This document shows positions 21,173 through 35,445 of a stretch of 64,000 nt of DNA, piece after piece. Under the pieces are notes generated by a model, which ran no database searches, was not told where the DNA came from, and saw only the letters and a program-made list of their open reading frames with translations. The stretch comes from Prostheceraeus crozeri (lineage: Eukaryota > Platyhelminthes > Polycladida > Euryleptidae), in NCBI GenBank assembly GCA_907163375.1, contig CAJQUW010011032.1, forward strand, positions 124,001-188,000. Direction: 5' to 3'. The translations under genes and the position numbers were made by a program. Every line of letters starts with the position of its first letter. Within the stretch, counting starts at the first letter, position 1.

Positions 21173-21478
21173 TCAGTTTGAAATTTTTTTCACTTTTATC
21201 AATTTCATAATTATTGGCAAAATGAATTCCATCTTGTAGTGAGAGCCATGATTGTGATGTCCAAATGAGATAATTGAACATTTCTCTGAATTCAAATGCA
21301 GTTGCCATTCCTTTGACCAGATGGCCACCGCTTTGAGATCAGATTTCAGTAGCTGGGTAAATTTTTCCGGATGAGCGCGCTTAATTTCAATGTTCATTTT
21401 TATGTCATCTGCGTATTTAAGGACGGTAGAATTCACTACTGTGCATAATAAACATGAAAATTTAGTAATCAGTTCCAT
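21173..21478 (-). pseudogene. LINE reverse-transcriptase fragment
   Basis: The ~100-residue frame contains the RT active-site motif LKYADDIKM followed by the typical downstream region LLKSDLKAVAIWSKEWQL and SEKCSIISFGHHN. It is a short internal piece of a CR1/RTE-like LINE with no start or C-terminal region, and a dead fossil. Confidence 0.7.
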
Positions 21479-21537
21479 AAAGACATTTATACAAGACGGA
21501 AGATAGCCCTATTCATTGAAGATTTAGGGAAATAAAA

Positions 21538-21770
21538 GACGTCTGTACACAACACCATTATTTTTTGTCGACATTTCTCCACACCTTGATCCAAGTAGAT
21601 ATTACTCACAATATCATTAGAACGACTATATCGTCGGAAAGAAGTGCCATTTTCACGATTTTTGTGTTCAGTATGAAATTGGGTTAGAACAAGACGACGG
21701 TATTCCTTAGTCCACAACATTTTGTACTCTGTCCACTAAAATATTCTTTCCCACCTTGACAACGGCCATG
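21538..21770. repeat. Dispersed repeat, uninterrupted copy
   Basis: It shares TTTTTTGTCGACATTTCTCC with 19676-19985. Its later part, with TTTTGTGTTCAGTATGAAA and GTCCACTAAAATATTCT, resembles 22961-23200. It thus links the two halves split by the hAT-like element. Confidence 0.5.
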
Positions 21771-22678
21771 AATTGAAACCCGAACCCAACCCGACCCGAA
21801 AATTTTAACGAGCATAACTATTATGTTACGAACATTACGAAAAATTATTTCAACCGTTGAGAATGTATTTCCCAGTATTTAGGCTTAAGTCTTTGTGAAA
21901 AAACTATTAAATGAGAAAGAAATTGCTCTTTTTCACAATGACAATCTTTAGGCTTATGTACTGTTTTCTATTTGTGGAGTGATAGGACTTTTTACGTGAT
22001 AGTATCATAAAGTTTGTGAAGTGTGAATATCACACATTGCTGGAACATATTGAATTCAGGGTGGCGGGCGAGCCCGGGAATCCAAAGAACACATTTTATG
22101 AATGACGGTTACCACCCGCCCATTGTTTGTACGCAAACTGATTAAAAAAGTGATAACAATTAGGAATTCTTCTGAACTGTCTTCGTCCATTGTGGCAGTC
22201 TTCCTGGTTTCTCTTGTCGATACTTCTGGATAAGTTGGTGTTATCGCCCTTTTGTATTAACACGTGGATTTTGATATCCTGGCTTTCTCTCATGGAATGA
22301 ATACGCTGCAGTTCAAAATGTAGCGTTCCAAAATGCGATTTGTTGCTTCAACTTAACATGTTAGAAAATTGAAGTCTGAAAAATCGGCGAAATGCAACTT
22401 CATAGAATTTTATGACTCAGATGATGAAAATGAAGCATTTTTTGATTGTTGAAAAGTTCTGGAAGCTAACTTTTCCATCGATATGAAATTATTTGGATTC
22501 AATAAATAGCTCACGGCTGCAGGCCATTGAGGAAAAGTAGATGTTTATAATGTTAAGAATCACCGCTTACAAACTTCAAAAATTTTGAAAACTGAGTGCG
22601 ACAGAGTCAAATATCGTTCACGTCATAATTTGGTGGTAAAATTCTAACCGGAAGGTATGATAAAAGTAGTTTAAAGCA

Positions 22679-22811
22679 AAATAATAATTATTCCGGATGC
22701 CCTTCCTGTCGACTTCCAATGACACTTTCGGGGCTCGACTTCTGGACCAGAAGTTCGCTAGGCCAAGCACTTAACCACTGTGCCACGGAGACCACGCACA
22801 TTAGTGTTTTG
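22679..22811 (-). mobile_element. tRNA-derived SINE with 16-bp target-site duplication
   Basis: On the minus strand the head reads CCGTGGCACAGTGGTTAAGT (box A TGGCACAGTGG) and then GGTCCAGAAGTCGAGCC (box B-like), spaced as in a tRNA. It continues to a tail ending GGAAGGGCATCCGG. The element is flanked by AAAGTAGTTTAAAGCA at 22663-22678 and again at 22812-22827. The perfect duplication indicates a LINE-driven retroposition event and fixes both ends. Confidence 0.88.
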
Positions 22812-22960
22812 AAAGTAGTTTAAAGCAGTGTCCGGATAATTTTTGAGCGTTGCAGTTGGAATAAAGTATCTTGTCATCATAAAAAAATGGCGTGGAAATT
22901 CGATGAAATAGCCCGGGAATCGTCCGGGAATGTGAAGTTTGAAATCTGGCCGCCACCCTG

Positions 22961-23200
22961 TATATACGATATCATGTATATTCATCATATCACAGGACCG
23001 AATATATTGTCCGAAAGAAATGCTCATTCGGAAATATTCCGCCGCACAAAATATGGTACAAATCATTTCAAAAAAGGAATTTTTTTGTGTCCAGTGTGAA
23101 AGTGGGTTTGAAGAAATCGGCATTTCTATGTCCATTCAAAATAACAGCATTTTGTATACCGTCCACGTAAATATTCTCGTCACCATTGATGCAAAAGCTT
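22961..23200. repeat. Dispersed repeat, right half
   Basis: It resembles the second part of 21538-21770 (for example TTTTTTTGTGTCCAGTGTGA and ACCGTCCACGTAAATATTCT). It is read as the continuation of 19676-19985 across the hAT insertion. Confidence 0.5.
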
Positions 23201-23581
23201 TATGAGTTCCCGCAGATATGACGAGAAGTCCGTGCTCTTGAGTCCATTATTCTTTATCTTTCATAAGGCGTAAATTCTGTTACTCTTTTTGTATATCAAA
23301 TTCTCTGTCAATGCACAATTATGTGTTTAGATATTTGCATTTTGCTGCACACGTGCCTATACAAGTGTCAGTTATTAATGTTATCAATTAACAGGCTGTA
23401 ATTACCTGTAAGCTCTCGAAAAAATCATGTACATGTATAAGAATCAATTCATAATTGAAAATGACGATCGTGGTTGTCAGAGTAATATGTAAGAGTAATA
23501 AACCCTTCTATGGAAAGAAATAATTATTTAAATGTAGCACTGGTAATTTAATTGAGGGTATGGGACCATTAGTACATTTAG

Positions 23582-24025
23582 CGTCACCAGCTGACTTTAT
23601 GTCCCAACAAGCAATTCAATGTAACACTAATTTTCAATCAGCGGTGCCATCGAGCTATATATAGAAGTATATGTCAAGTAAAGGTCAAAGTTTTGGTGAG
23701 CTCGAAATTGTATTATAACGTACAAATTTTTGCCTTTGTCAATCATTCCACCGTGGTGAATGATTTATCATCCACGGTGGAATGATTTAGCGTCGCTTTC
23801 CTGGCCAGCCATTAAAGCTGTACTTGACAAAGGCTTCGGCCGAAAATTTGTACGTCATAATGCAATTTCGAGCTCACCAAAATCGTTTTCTTGACTTATG
23901 CTGACACCAATTTTCATTTGTTGAGTGCGTGTATAGTAAAAACATATCTCAAATAGTCGAGATCTCGACAATGTAATCTCGAGATCTCGAGCGCCTACAA
24001 ATGGTCGAGATCTCGAGGTAGAATT
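23582..24025. repeat. CGAGATCTCGAG-type repeat, copy 2, with insertion
   Basis: It starts with the GCAATTCAATGTAACACTAA marker and ends with the CGAGATCTCGAG palindromes near 23955-24020, as in copy 1. About 270 bp of foreign sequence split it after AATTTTCA, a string that reappears at the other side (CCAATTTTCA near 23907), compatible with a target duplication. Confidence 0.6.
23673..23895. repeat. Foldback element with nested hairpin
   Basis: Arms TTTTGGTGAGCTCGAAATTG (23691-23710) and their complement (23862-23881) enclose a second hairpin. The inner arms are AATCATTCCACCGTGG (23740-23755) and its complement (23772-23787). There is no coding capacity. It sits inside the copy-2 repeat. Confidence 0.8.
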
Positions 24026-24259
24026 CACTAATTCTATTATACTCTAAATTTCCTTTCATTTAAGTTGTGTTCTTCAAAGCGAAATCCAATCTGAAGGTTG
24101 ATTGCATGTTCCTGTAAATGAGAAATTCGTTGGATTTTATGTAAATTTAAAAGCAAATATATCACCTAAGCTAATAGTCTTTTCTACAATAACAAATTAT
24201 GTTTTGAATTCACATGTACTTAAATCAAAGTGAAAAGATAATTCATACTTGTATTTCAG

Positions 24260-24561
24260 AAAACAGATATTGGCAAATCAGAAAACTATGACCAAAAACC
24301 TGAAAGGAACGATACCACTGCTGCACCAACAGGGGAATCGAAGCTCAATGGTAGTGCTGTAGAGGAGACAGAGGACAACGAGCCCAACGACAGTGATAAA
24401 TTTCTAGTGACTGTGAAACATTCCAAACCAAGAATACCGCCATCGTTCAAACACTGCCTTACAAAGGGACTTGTAAAGACTTTTTGGGTATCCTTTGTTT
24501 CTGGCTTTCTCTTTAAACTATGTAATGACTGTCTTATGTTTGTTAATCCGCAGCTTTTAAA
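24260..24561 (+). CDS. ABCC (MRP-type) transporter, exon a
   Basis: The exon is bounded by TATTTCAG and GTGAGT and is open for 100 codons plus two bases. It encodes an acidic linker (KSENYDQKPERND, ETEDNEPNDSDKF). The stretch leading into the first membrane domain follows: IPPSFKHCLTKGLVKTFW, then SGFLFKLCNDCLMFVNPQLL. This matches the region of MRP1-like proteins between the lasso/linker and the first helix of membrane domain 1 (family pattern PSLFKVLYKTFG..., MMF..PQILK). Upstream exons coding for TMD0 were not found in the window. The protein would sit in a cell membrane and export conjugated or amphipathic compounds using ATP. Confidence 0.85.
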
Positions 24562-25641
24562 GTGAGTGCTGAATTTTCAAACTCTGTTAATTGTTTATCA
24601 GTTCATGTAAATTATAATGGGGAGTCGATGAAATGAATATTGATCATATATGTACAATTTAATATCTTGAGACGTTTTGACAACCTGCACTCATTTTGAA
24701 GTTAATCCAAGTTTCTCAAGGTAATAATTAACTTGGCGTTTAATTTGAGCAGTCCACAATTATGTGAAGATTGAATATCATATCCATCACACTGAAAGTG
24801 AAGCGGGCATAAATATGTAACTTAAAAAGGAATATTGAATTAGTTCGATAAGCCTCTTTTCTTGGTTGGACGACGCAGTGAGGAGACGATCCTTATACAC
24901 AGGGAAAACGAGGTCTTTTTCAATAAACTTGCCGGAGTATTCCAATCCTTATTATTGTGGAATTGTAAAAACATGCGTATTTCTGATGTTCTGTATCTTT
25001 ATGATTTTATGAAAGGCCTCAATCGCACATGGAAGCTGCAAACCAACCAACACCTGTGTTCAGGCAGCTAAATTGTGCTTGTGTACCGATTGCAGTCTGA
25101 TGGGAGTGTGCACTCCTATCTGCTAGATACAACTGGAAGATGGGTGCAACTGGCGGGGGATCCACTGACATCCATAGCCTCAGTAAGCGGACTGTTCTGT
25201 TGTTCGGACCCAAGATTTCGTGTGTGTGTGAGAGAGATGTTATGCGCGTACATCTAGATCAGTAGCAATTCCATGAGAATAATTGCGTTAAAAGATGTTA
25301 TATGTTTGTTATACAACAATTTATATTACCTCCCCTTTTATGCCCACCATCTTTAAAGCAAGACATCACCGAAAGCAGGAAAAAAGGATCAATTAAAAAG
25401 ATTGTTTGATTGTGTAGCATTAATGCTTAATGCCGTGCATGTCACGGAATATCAACACTAAAATTTGACTAAAATTATCGATGATAATTGACATTTCAAG
25501 TAATTAAACAAAAATGGAAATCGGTTTGGATTATTAAGCAAAAGAAAAATCATTATTCTAACCTTCATTGATCTGCTTTTCTAAAATCGAAATCACATGT
25601 TAGTAATGATTGTTTCCGATTAAACATATGACTGCTTTCAG
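24562..25641. other. ABCC intron, nothing else recognised
   Basis: This intron begins GTGAGT and ends TTTCAG. Short ORFs inside it show no family resemblance, and no transposon ends were seen. Confidence 0.7.
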
Positions 25642-25819
25642 GTGGTTGCTGAACTTTGTTTCTGATCCGACACAGCCGGGGTGGCGTGGATACATAATTT
25701 CCAGTCTGATGTTATGTTGCGCACTTCTCCAAACACTTTTTCTGCAACAGTATTTCCATGTGATGACAACTATTGGAATGCGCATTCGATCCTGTCTAAC
25801 TTCCACAATTTATCGAAAA
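25642..25819 (+). CDS. ABCC (MRP-type) transporter, exon b
   Basis: The exon lies between CTTTCAG and GTAAGG. Its first base completes the codon split by the preceding intron, and it then encodes 59 residues. Recognisable pieces are WLLNFVSDPTQPGWRGY, LLQTLFLQQYFHVM and GMRIRSCLTSTIYRK, which follow the MRP1 pattern around helices of membrane domain 1 (QYFH....GMR, A.YRK). It ends in phase 0. Confidence 0.9.
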
Positions 25820-25877
25820 GTAAGGAATCGCAATTCACTAGACCTTTCTGTTTATCATTTGCACACCTTCATTATAG

Positions 25878-29149
<3,272 letters not shown>

Positions 29150-29169
29150 TGAATTTTGCAATCTTAATT

Positions 29170-30345
29170 TATCTATAAACTCATCTTCTTTCATGTGTCA
29201 CTAAACATGTGAATCGTGTTCTTGACAGACAAGGTGAGACGAGATCAGTTTCCCTGGATATTTCCAAAGCATTCGACAAAGCTTGGCATCAGGGACTCCT
29301 TGGGATGCTTAAGTCTTATGGATTTGCTGATCAACCCCATGCGTCTTCCACCAAGCTTGTCAATGCAAGAGTTCTTCAAGGATCAATTTTGGGACCAACT
29401 CTTTTTTTGCCGTACATCAGTGACTCCCTGACTGCCTAGTGAGTAATCTGGTGATATATGACACGACACTTCAATTCCAATGAACGACTAGCAAAGAACA
29501 CTCAGCAACGTCAGCGGTTATGCGACGTTCTTAATGAAGACCTACGCAGGGTCTCCGAATGGAGCGCCAAACGGCTTGTTTCTTTCAGCCTTTCGAAATA
29601 AAATCAGAGCATTCTGCACTCACGACTTAAAAGAAATGATGATGATCATAACATTGTGATGTCAGATATTAGGATCAGCAGAGAAGAAGAATTCATCTTC
29701 TTCTTGTCATGGAAACTATACATACAGTCCATTAATAAGCAAGCAGCTCAAAGCATCGGTAGTCTTTATCGTGCCAACAGCTATCTTCCTGTCTGCTAGT
29801 TTAACAATTCCACTATTCGTCCTCTGATGGAGTAATATTGTCATCTGTGGGCCAGCGCCTCACAAACACATTTTAACCTCCTTGAATGGGCTGAGAAACG
29901 TGTCAAGAATCTAACGGATGAAAAACTTAGTGGCGAGATGCAGTTGTTCTACGTCCGAGGAGATGCTGCTTCCCTCAGTCTCTTCTACAGACACTATCTC
30001 GGTAGAAGCAGCTCTGCAGTAATTGAGTGCCTACCCAAACTTAAGATATTCTCCAGAAGCGCACACATGCTATCATGTGAGCTCAGAGCGCGCACGTAAT
30101 GTGAGTCGCTCGAAAAGCTACTTTGTTCGCACGTCACAGCTTTGGAATCAGCTTCCTCAGACCACTTTCCCTGACCAATGCAATCTTGATACTTTCAAGA
30201 AGCTTGTGAACAGGTTTTTGATGGGGAAATCTTAATCAGATTAGAAGATCTGTTATTTTACTTCCATTTATTGCTTTTTCATTGAGTAACCCCTAGCTTC
30301 GTTCATGGCTCGTAGCTGCGCTAAGGTTGAAAATTATGTAAAAAA
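29170..30345 (+). pseudogene. 5'-truncated LINE copy (same family as 4482-8345)
   Basis: Broken RT frames repeat those of the longer copy: LDISKAFDKAWHQGLLGMLK, then [16 protein letters not shown]. The C-terminal piece is ARNVSRSKSYFVRTSQLWNQ (30050-30235), and the same 3' tail with AACCCCTAGCTTCG follows. The 5' part is missing and there are several stops and small deletions. It lies in the fourth visible ABCC intron, in the same orientation as the gene. Confidence 0.88.
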
Positions 30346-30439
30346 TTCATCTTTTGCCATTTATAACGAAATATATAATGCGTTTCTCTGGATTTCTTCT
30401 GGGATGTGAATAGGTGACTTTGTTGGTTCGTAGTAAATA

Positions 30440-31925
30440 TAGGGTGTTCAGCTAAGGACGCCGGATTTAATTTAATTGTCATAAACACAATACTAAAGAT
30501 ATCTTATAAATTTAACGTCTAGAATATCTGCAACAATATGCCATTTCATTATCCACTGTGACTTTTTCATGAATTCGATGCTGAAAGTGGCATTGAGCGA
30601 GTTTTACTCATGATGGTAATAAAGCACTTGGCGCAGTCATGATACTTGCCATTTGTGTCATTGTGATTACATTGGAAGCAAGCATGTATTCAACTGATCA
30701 AAGAATCCAGATTGTAAAAATGCACTACAAGCATGGGGAATGTTTTGCAGTTACAACTCGCAAGTTAAGGAGTCTGTTCGGGAGAAGAAATGCCCCAGAT
30801 GAGTCGACGATTCGTCGATTAATCCAGAAGTTTGAGAAGACCGGCTCCGTTTTGGACATCAAGCATCCTGTGCGATGTCGACCTGTGCGTTCTCAAGAAA
30901 ACATCAATGCTGCAAGGGAGAGCGTAGAGGGAAACCCCAGGACGTCTGTACGCCATCGGTCGCAGCAACTGGAGATTTCCAACGGATCCCTGCACAAGAT
31001 CCTTCATGAGGATTTGAGTTTGCATCCTTACAAGGTTCAATTGACCCAGAAGCTTGAGGCTTGTGACCACACAGCTCGGGAACATTTTGACAATTTTGTT
31101 CTGCAGAATCAAGAACTGGATCCCATGTTCGCCAAAAGAATAATCTTCAGCGACGAGGCCCACTTTCATCTCGACGGCTATGTCAACAAGCAAAATTGTC
31201 GGATCTGGGCCACGGAAAATCCTCAAGAGATTCACGAAAAGTCACTACACCCGAACAAGTGCACAGTATGGTGTGGTTTTTGGAGTGGTGGAGTCATTGG
31301 GCTATATTTTTTTGAAAACGAGAATGGAGTGGTCGTGACGGTGAATGGTGAACGCTATCGAAGGATGATAACTGAGTTTTTTTGGCCCCAATTGGAGGAT
31401 TTGGAAGAAGAGAACCTGTGGTTTCAACACGATGGTGCAACTTGCCACACTGCGAGACAAACCACTCAGTTGCTGAGAGATAAGTTCCCCGATCGATTGA
31501 TCTCCAGCAATGGCGATTACAGGTGGCCACCAAGATCTTGCGATTTGTCTCCACTTGACTTTTTCCTATGGGGTTTTGTGAAATCACGGGCATATGAGAG
31601 CAAACCCAACACTATTACTCAATTGAAAAATGAAATCCGAAGTGTGATAAGTGGAATCACACAAAACTTGTGTCAAAGAGTAATCGAACATTTCCTTCAA
31701 AGAATACGTGTTTGTAGTGACTGCCGAGGTGGCTATTTGAAAGATATTGTTTTTCATAACTATATTTGTTTTTTTACTACAATAAATTGTTTTCCTTTCA
31801 AAGCGATTGTGCATACTGAAATGGCATAGTGTTGTAGATACTTTAGTCATTGAATTAATGAGATATCATCAATACTGTGGAAATAGCAACTAAATTAAAT
31901 CCGGCGTTCTTAGCTGAACACCCTG
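30440..31925 (+). mobile_element. Mariner (DD41D) transposon 2 in ABCC intron
   Basis: The left end TAGGGTGTTCAGCTAAGGAC and the right end (its complement with two differences, ending at 31925) are flanked by TA. One open transposase frame lies between. The inverted repeats differ from those of the other two DD41D elements in this window, so it is a separate family. Confidence 0.92.
30684..31829 (+). CDS. Mariner DD41D transposase 2
   Basis: The protein begins MYSTDQRIQIVKMHYKHGEC, the usual start of this group. An upstream ATG at 30639 would add 15 hydrophobic residues and is less likely. A double helix-turn-helix region is followed by the catalytic residues: D1 in IFSDEAHFHLDGYVNKQN, D2 in WFQHDGATCHTAR, D3 in SCDLSPLDFFLWG, with 41 residues between D2 and D3. 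The frame is intact. The C-terminal YLKDIVFH is followed by about 25 extra residues before the stop. It should bind the ends of 30440-31925 and move the element at TA sites. Confidence 0.92.
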   Translation: MYSTDQRIQIVKMHYKHGECFAVTTRKLRSLFGRRNAPDESTIRRLIQKFEKTGSVLDIKHPVRCRPVRSQENINAARESVEGNPRTSVRHRSQQLEISNGSLHKILHEDLSLHPYKVQLTQKLEACDHTAREHFDNFVLQNQELDPMFAKRIIFSDEAHFHLDGYVNKQNCRIWATENPQEIHEKSLHPNKCTVWCGFWSGGVIGLYFFENENGVVVTVNGERYRRMITEFFWPQLEDLEEENLWFQHDGATCHTARQTTQLLRDKFPDRLISSNGDYRWPPRSCDLSPLDFFLWGFVKSRAYESKPNTITQLKNEIRSVISGITQNLCQRVIEHFLQRIRVCSDCRGGYLKDIVFHNYICFFTTINCFPFKAIVHTEMA

Positions 31926-32149
31926 TATAAATGTTGCACATTTGTTCCGTTGTCCATCCGATACAATGTATGTACAGGCAAATTTAAATTTGATATGCAA
32001 CCGATGCAGGACTTGAGTGTCTAGGTGTCCTGTATGCATAGTTGGATTTTATATCTCACATTAAGCTTAAGGGAATGATTATGAAAACCTTCTACAATCT
32101 GTGTTTGCATCTCATCCGAAGTTCTGGGCATGACATTAAAAGACATCCG

Positions 32150-35050
32150 TCAGGCAACTGAGAGGTGTTACTTTACTCCATCAAGGGCTCGGTGGCGCCG
32201 GATATGTCCCTGTTGGCAGACCTGGTCCTCCAGTTGCGTCAAGGTTCACCTAGAATGACCCTCATTCTAGCCAGCACAAAATACATAGTACAAGATGGGT
32301 TGGAAAGGCGGTACTAAATTACGTAATGGAGTTGCAATCGCGGTAAAAGAAGAACTCATTTAAAATGTTGTGAAAGTGCTGAGAGTGAGTAAAAGACTTA
32401 TGGCTGTTGACATCGTGATGGATATGGAGGTAATCACTTGTGTCAGTGTACGCACCACTGGTTGGACGACCTTAGCAAGAAAAGGATGACTTCTACGACT
32501 AAGTGAGCGAGTTTCTGAGGGAACTGAAAGGGGAGTATGTCATCCTCGGCGATTTGAATGGTCACGTCGGCCAAATGGCAGATGGATACGAGGGCATTCA
32601 TGGAGGAAAAGGATTTTTGGACAGAAATGCAGAATGTGAAGCTATTCTCGACCTTTCCTTGTGCTTCGATTTTGTTATTTTGTTGTGGCTAACATTTTTT
32701 TCATCAAGGAAACACAGAAGCTGGTGACTTGCGAATCGGGTGAAGCGAAGACGACCGTTGACTACGTATTACTGAGAAGGCAAGACTTGAAAGATATAAA
32801 AGATGTGAAGATAATACCAGGCGGGGAGTGCACATCTCAACTCAAGCTGCTTGTGATGGATATGAAGGTGAGACAAAGAGCAGAGGTACTGAAAGCCCAC
32901 CGAAGGTAAGCTGAAAACATGCAAGCTGAGAACGGAACACGGGAGAAAAGCATTTGGAAAAGAGGCAAAGAAGCATTGTTCACGGCGACAGCACCAATGA
33001 AAGATGGACGTGCTGAGAATGACGGTTTGAGAAAAGCAGCAGAAAACGTGCATGGCCACTCAAAAGGTGGAGGACGTTCACAAGCCTAGACATGGTCGTG
33101 AAACGAGACAGCATCGGAGATATTATAGAGGAAACGGATGGAGTACAAAAAGTGGAGAAAGGACCTCGGAAGCTGGATGACATGCAACGCAAGGAAGAAA
33201 GAGGCAAAGAAAGCGATTGCATTTAGACAAGAGATTTAGACAAGAGAGATTGTACAAGTGTTCAGGATTGCAAGGCAAAGATCAAGAGAAAATAAGGATA
33301 TTATCGGTTTGCCATGAATTCACGATGAAGATTGAATGTTGAGGATGGAGATTGAGGAGAGACTGGAAATATGGAGGCAGTACAGCACCAAGCTGATGAA
33401 TGTTGAGAAGGCATGGACCAGCAGTGATCATTCGACGTCGGTTGAAGGTCCCTGGGAAGAGATAAGCATTGATAAGACAAAAGAGGCGTGGAAAACGATG
33501 AAAAAAGGTCAATCACCAGGTCCGAGTGAGGTGACCTGTGAAATAATGACAGCGATATATTCTTTAAAGAGCCATGCTCAGTTGCGAATGACTTATTGAG
33601 CGGTGAAGGCATGCCTGACTCTTGGAAAAGCAGCATAGCGATTCCTTTGTACAAAAGAGAAGGAAATGTTGTAGAGTGCTGTAACCACCGTAACATCAAG
33701 CTGTTACAGCACAGCATGCAAATTGTCGAAAGGATTCTTGAAAGGAGGTTGAGAAAAATGGTATCTTCACAGAAAGATCAGTATGGTTTTGTCCTAGGCA
33801 GAGGCACTATTAACGCTATTTTTATCTTACGACAAGTGCAGGAAAAATACTTAGCGAGGGAACTGTACATCGCTTTCTTGGATCTTGAGAAAAAGGGGTG
33901 TTGTAGAATGTTATGTACAAACGGTCATGAGAATATATGAAGATGCGATGTCTCAAGTGAAGATGTAAGGATGCGTTTCCGTTTGGTTTCCTATAGACGT
34001 CGGTGTGCATCAGGGATATGTTCTTTCGCCTTTCTTGCTTGCTATTATCATGGACGTGGTGACAGAATGATGGACAAGCTTTTCTTTATGCAGATGACTT
34101 GGTGCTGATGTGTGAGACACGAAGATGCAAAAGAGAAGGTAATAGCTTGGAGAAATGTACTTGAGAGTAGTAGCCTGAAGGTGAATGTGCAGAAAACAAA
34201 GGTGATGAAGTGTTCTCGAAAAAGCACCGAGGGAAACAGACAAGGATCCGTGCGGAGCTTGCGGGAAAAGAGTCGGGGTGATCTCGATCCGATGTACTTC
34301 TTGTCATTACTGGGTACGTGGACGTTGTTCAGGGAAAAGCGGTGTGTTGACAAGAGCAGTACAAGACTTTAAGTGCAAGACATGTGGAGGTGGAGGAAGG
34401 CAAGAACTGGAAAGGTTTCATTTGGGGGATGGCGAGCTGGATTGTGTAAGCGAGTCTCCGTACTTGGGAGATCATTTGATCGATGATGGTGGTGCCGAAA
34501 GGGCAGTAATCGCGCGAATAAGAGCAGCTTGGTTGAAGTTCAGGGGATTGAGTGGTGTGTTTTGTACTAGAGATATCTCCACGAGATTGAAAGGCCTGGT
34601 GTACAAGGTGTGCGTTCGTGGTGTCATGACATACGGAGCAGAGACATGGGCATTGAAGACCGAATCTCTCCAGAGATTGAAAGCCACAGAAAGACGATCG
34701 ATTGTTGAGATTGATATGCGGTGTGACCCTTAAGGATAGAGTATACAGCCAGGAGATAGCAAGCAGACTGAAAGTGAATGACCAGGATGAGCATCTGAGA
34801 CAAGATACTGAGGTGGTACGAGCATGTCATGCGTCGAGAGGAGGACGAGGAAGTGAAGAAAGTTATGACAACCACAATGACAGGAAGTTCCAGGAGAGAC
34901 CGACCAGCAAGGAAGTGGATTAGTGTGATCGAAGAGGATATGAAGAGGAGAAATGTTACCAAGGAGCTACAACCAGAGATGAATAGAGAAGAAAAGCATT
35001 GAAAGGACTGGCCAACCCTCGCTAGCGGGTAACTTGTGCCAGTATAATAA
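32150..35050 (+). pseudogene. Decayed RTE-like LINE
   Basis: Pieces in changing frames follow one LINE protein. Endonuclease: LMAVDIVMDMEVITCVSVYA near 32400, YVILGDLNGHVGQ near 32537, VTCESGEAKTTVDYVLLRR near 32720. Reverse transcriptase: DQYGFVLGRGT near 33778, LYADDLVLM near 34085, and the RCTSCHYWVRGRCSG Cys-rich segment near 34285. C-terminal region: VMTYGAETWALK near 34625. The 3' tail AACCCTCGCTAGCGGGT near 35010 can form a hairpin. Many stops and shifts show it is dead. It lies in the ABCC intron. Confidence 0.82.
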
Positions 35051-35445
35051 ATCGAGTTGAATGACATCTCATCCGAATGTAATTGTAGAAGCCTGTGTTC
35101 TGACGCAAGCCATACATCTGCTTCAAGCGCGAAAATTGCCGGCATTTGCACAAGCATCCTAATTTTATGGCTTGTCGAACGTCTTAACTATGAATAATTG
35201 CAATCTTGCTGCTTTCAATGTCTTTTCACTTTTATGCATCTACAGTATTAGATATCAGATATTGCTTCGATATCCGGTAGCCACAGAGAACGGTCATTGC
35301 TGAGAAATATGAAATCGAGTTTTAAGTTTCAGTCTAACATGTCGTTTGACTTTTTCAAAGACTAAAAGTGCCGACCCATATTCTATAAAAGCACCCTCAA
35401 TCAAATTATTAAAGTGTCGCCTAACATGTAGAAAAAATAAATCTA

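Larger units (their letters stand above)
20054..22960. mobile_element. Non-autonomous hAT-like element with CAGG(G/A)TGGC ends
   Basis: The left end CAGGATGGCGGCC at 20054 and the right end GGCCGCCACCCTG ending at 22960 are inverted repeats, followed by subterminal CCCGGGAAT boxes on both sides. Flanks are TATATATA and TATATACG, a partial 8-bp duplication. A second copy of the left terminus at 22057 (CAGGGTGGCGGG) suggests a nested or rearranged element. No transposase is present. The interior carries a LINE fragment, another dispersed repeat and a SINE. Confidence 0.65.

Noticed and set aside
22057-22960. 904-bp element as the only hAT unit
   Set aside because: Its left flank does not match the right flank, whereas the 20054 left end shares TATATA with the right flank; kept as a nested or rearranged terminus.
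24862-25257. Extra ABCC exon in the first intron
   Set aside because: The ORFs here do not match the MRP sequence, and exons a and b already join in phase.
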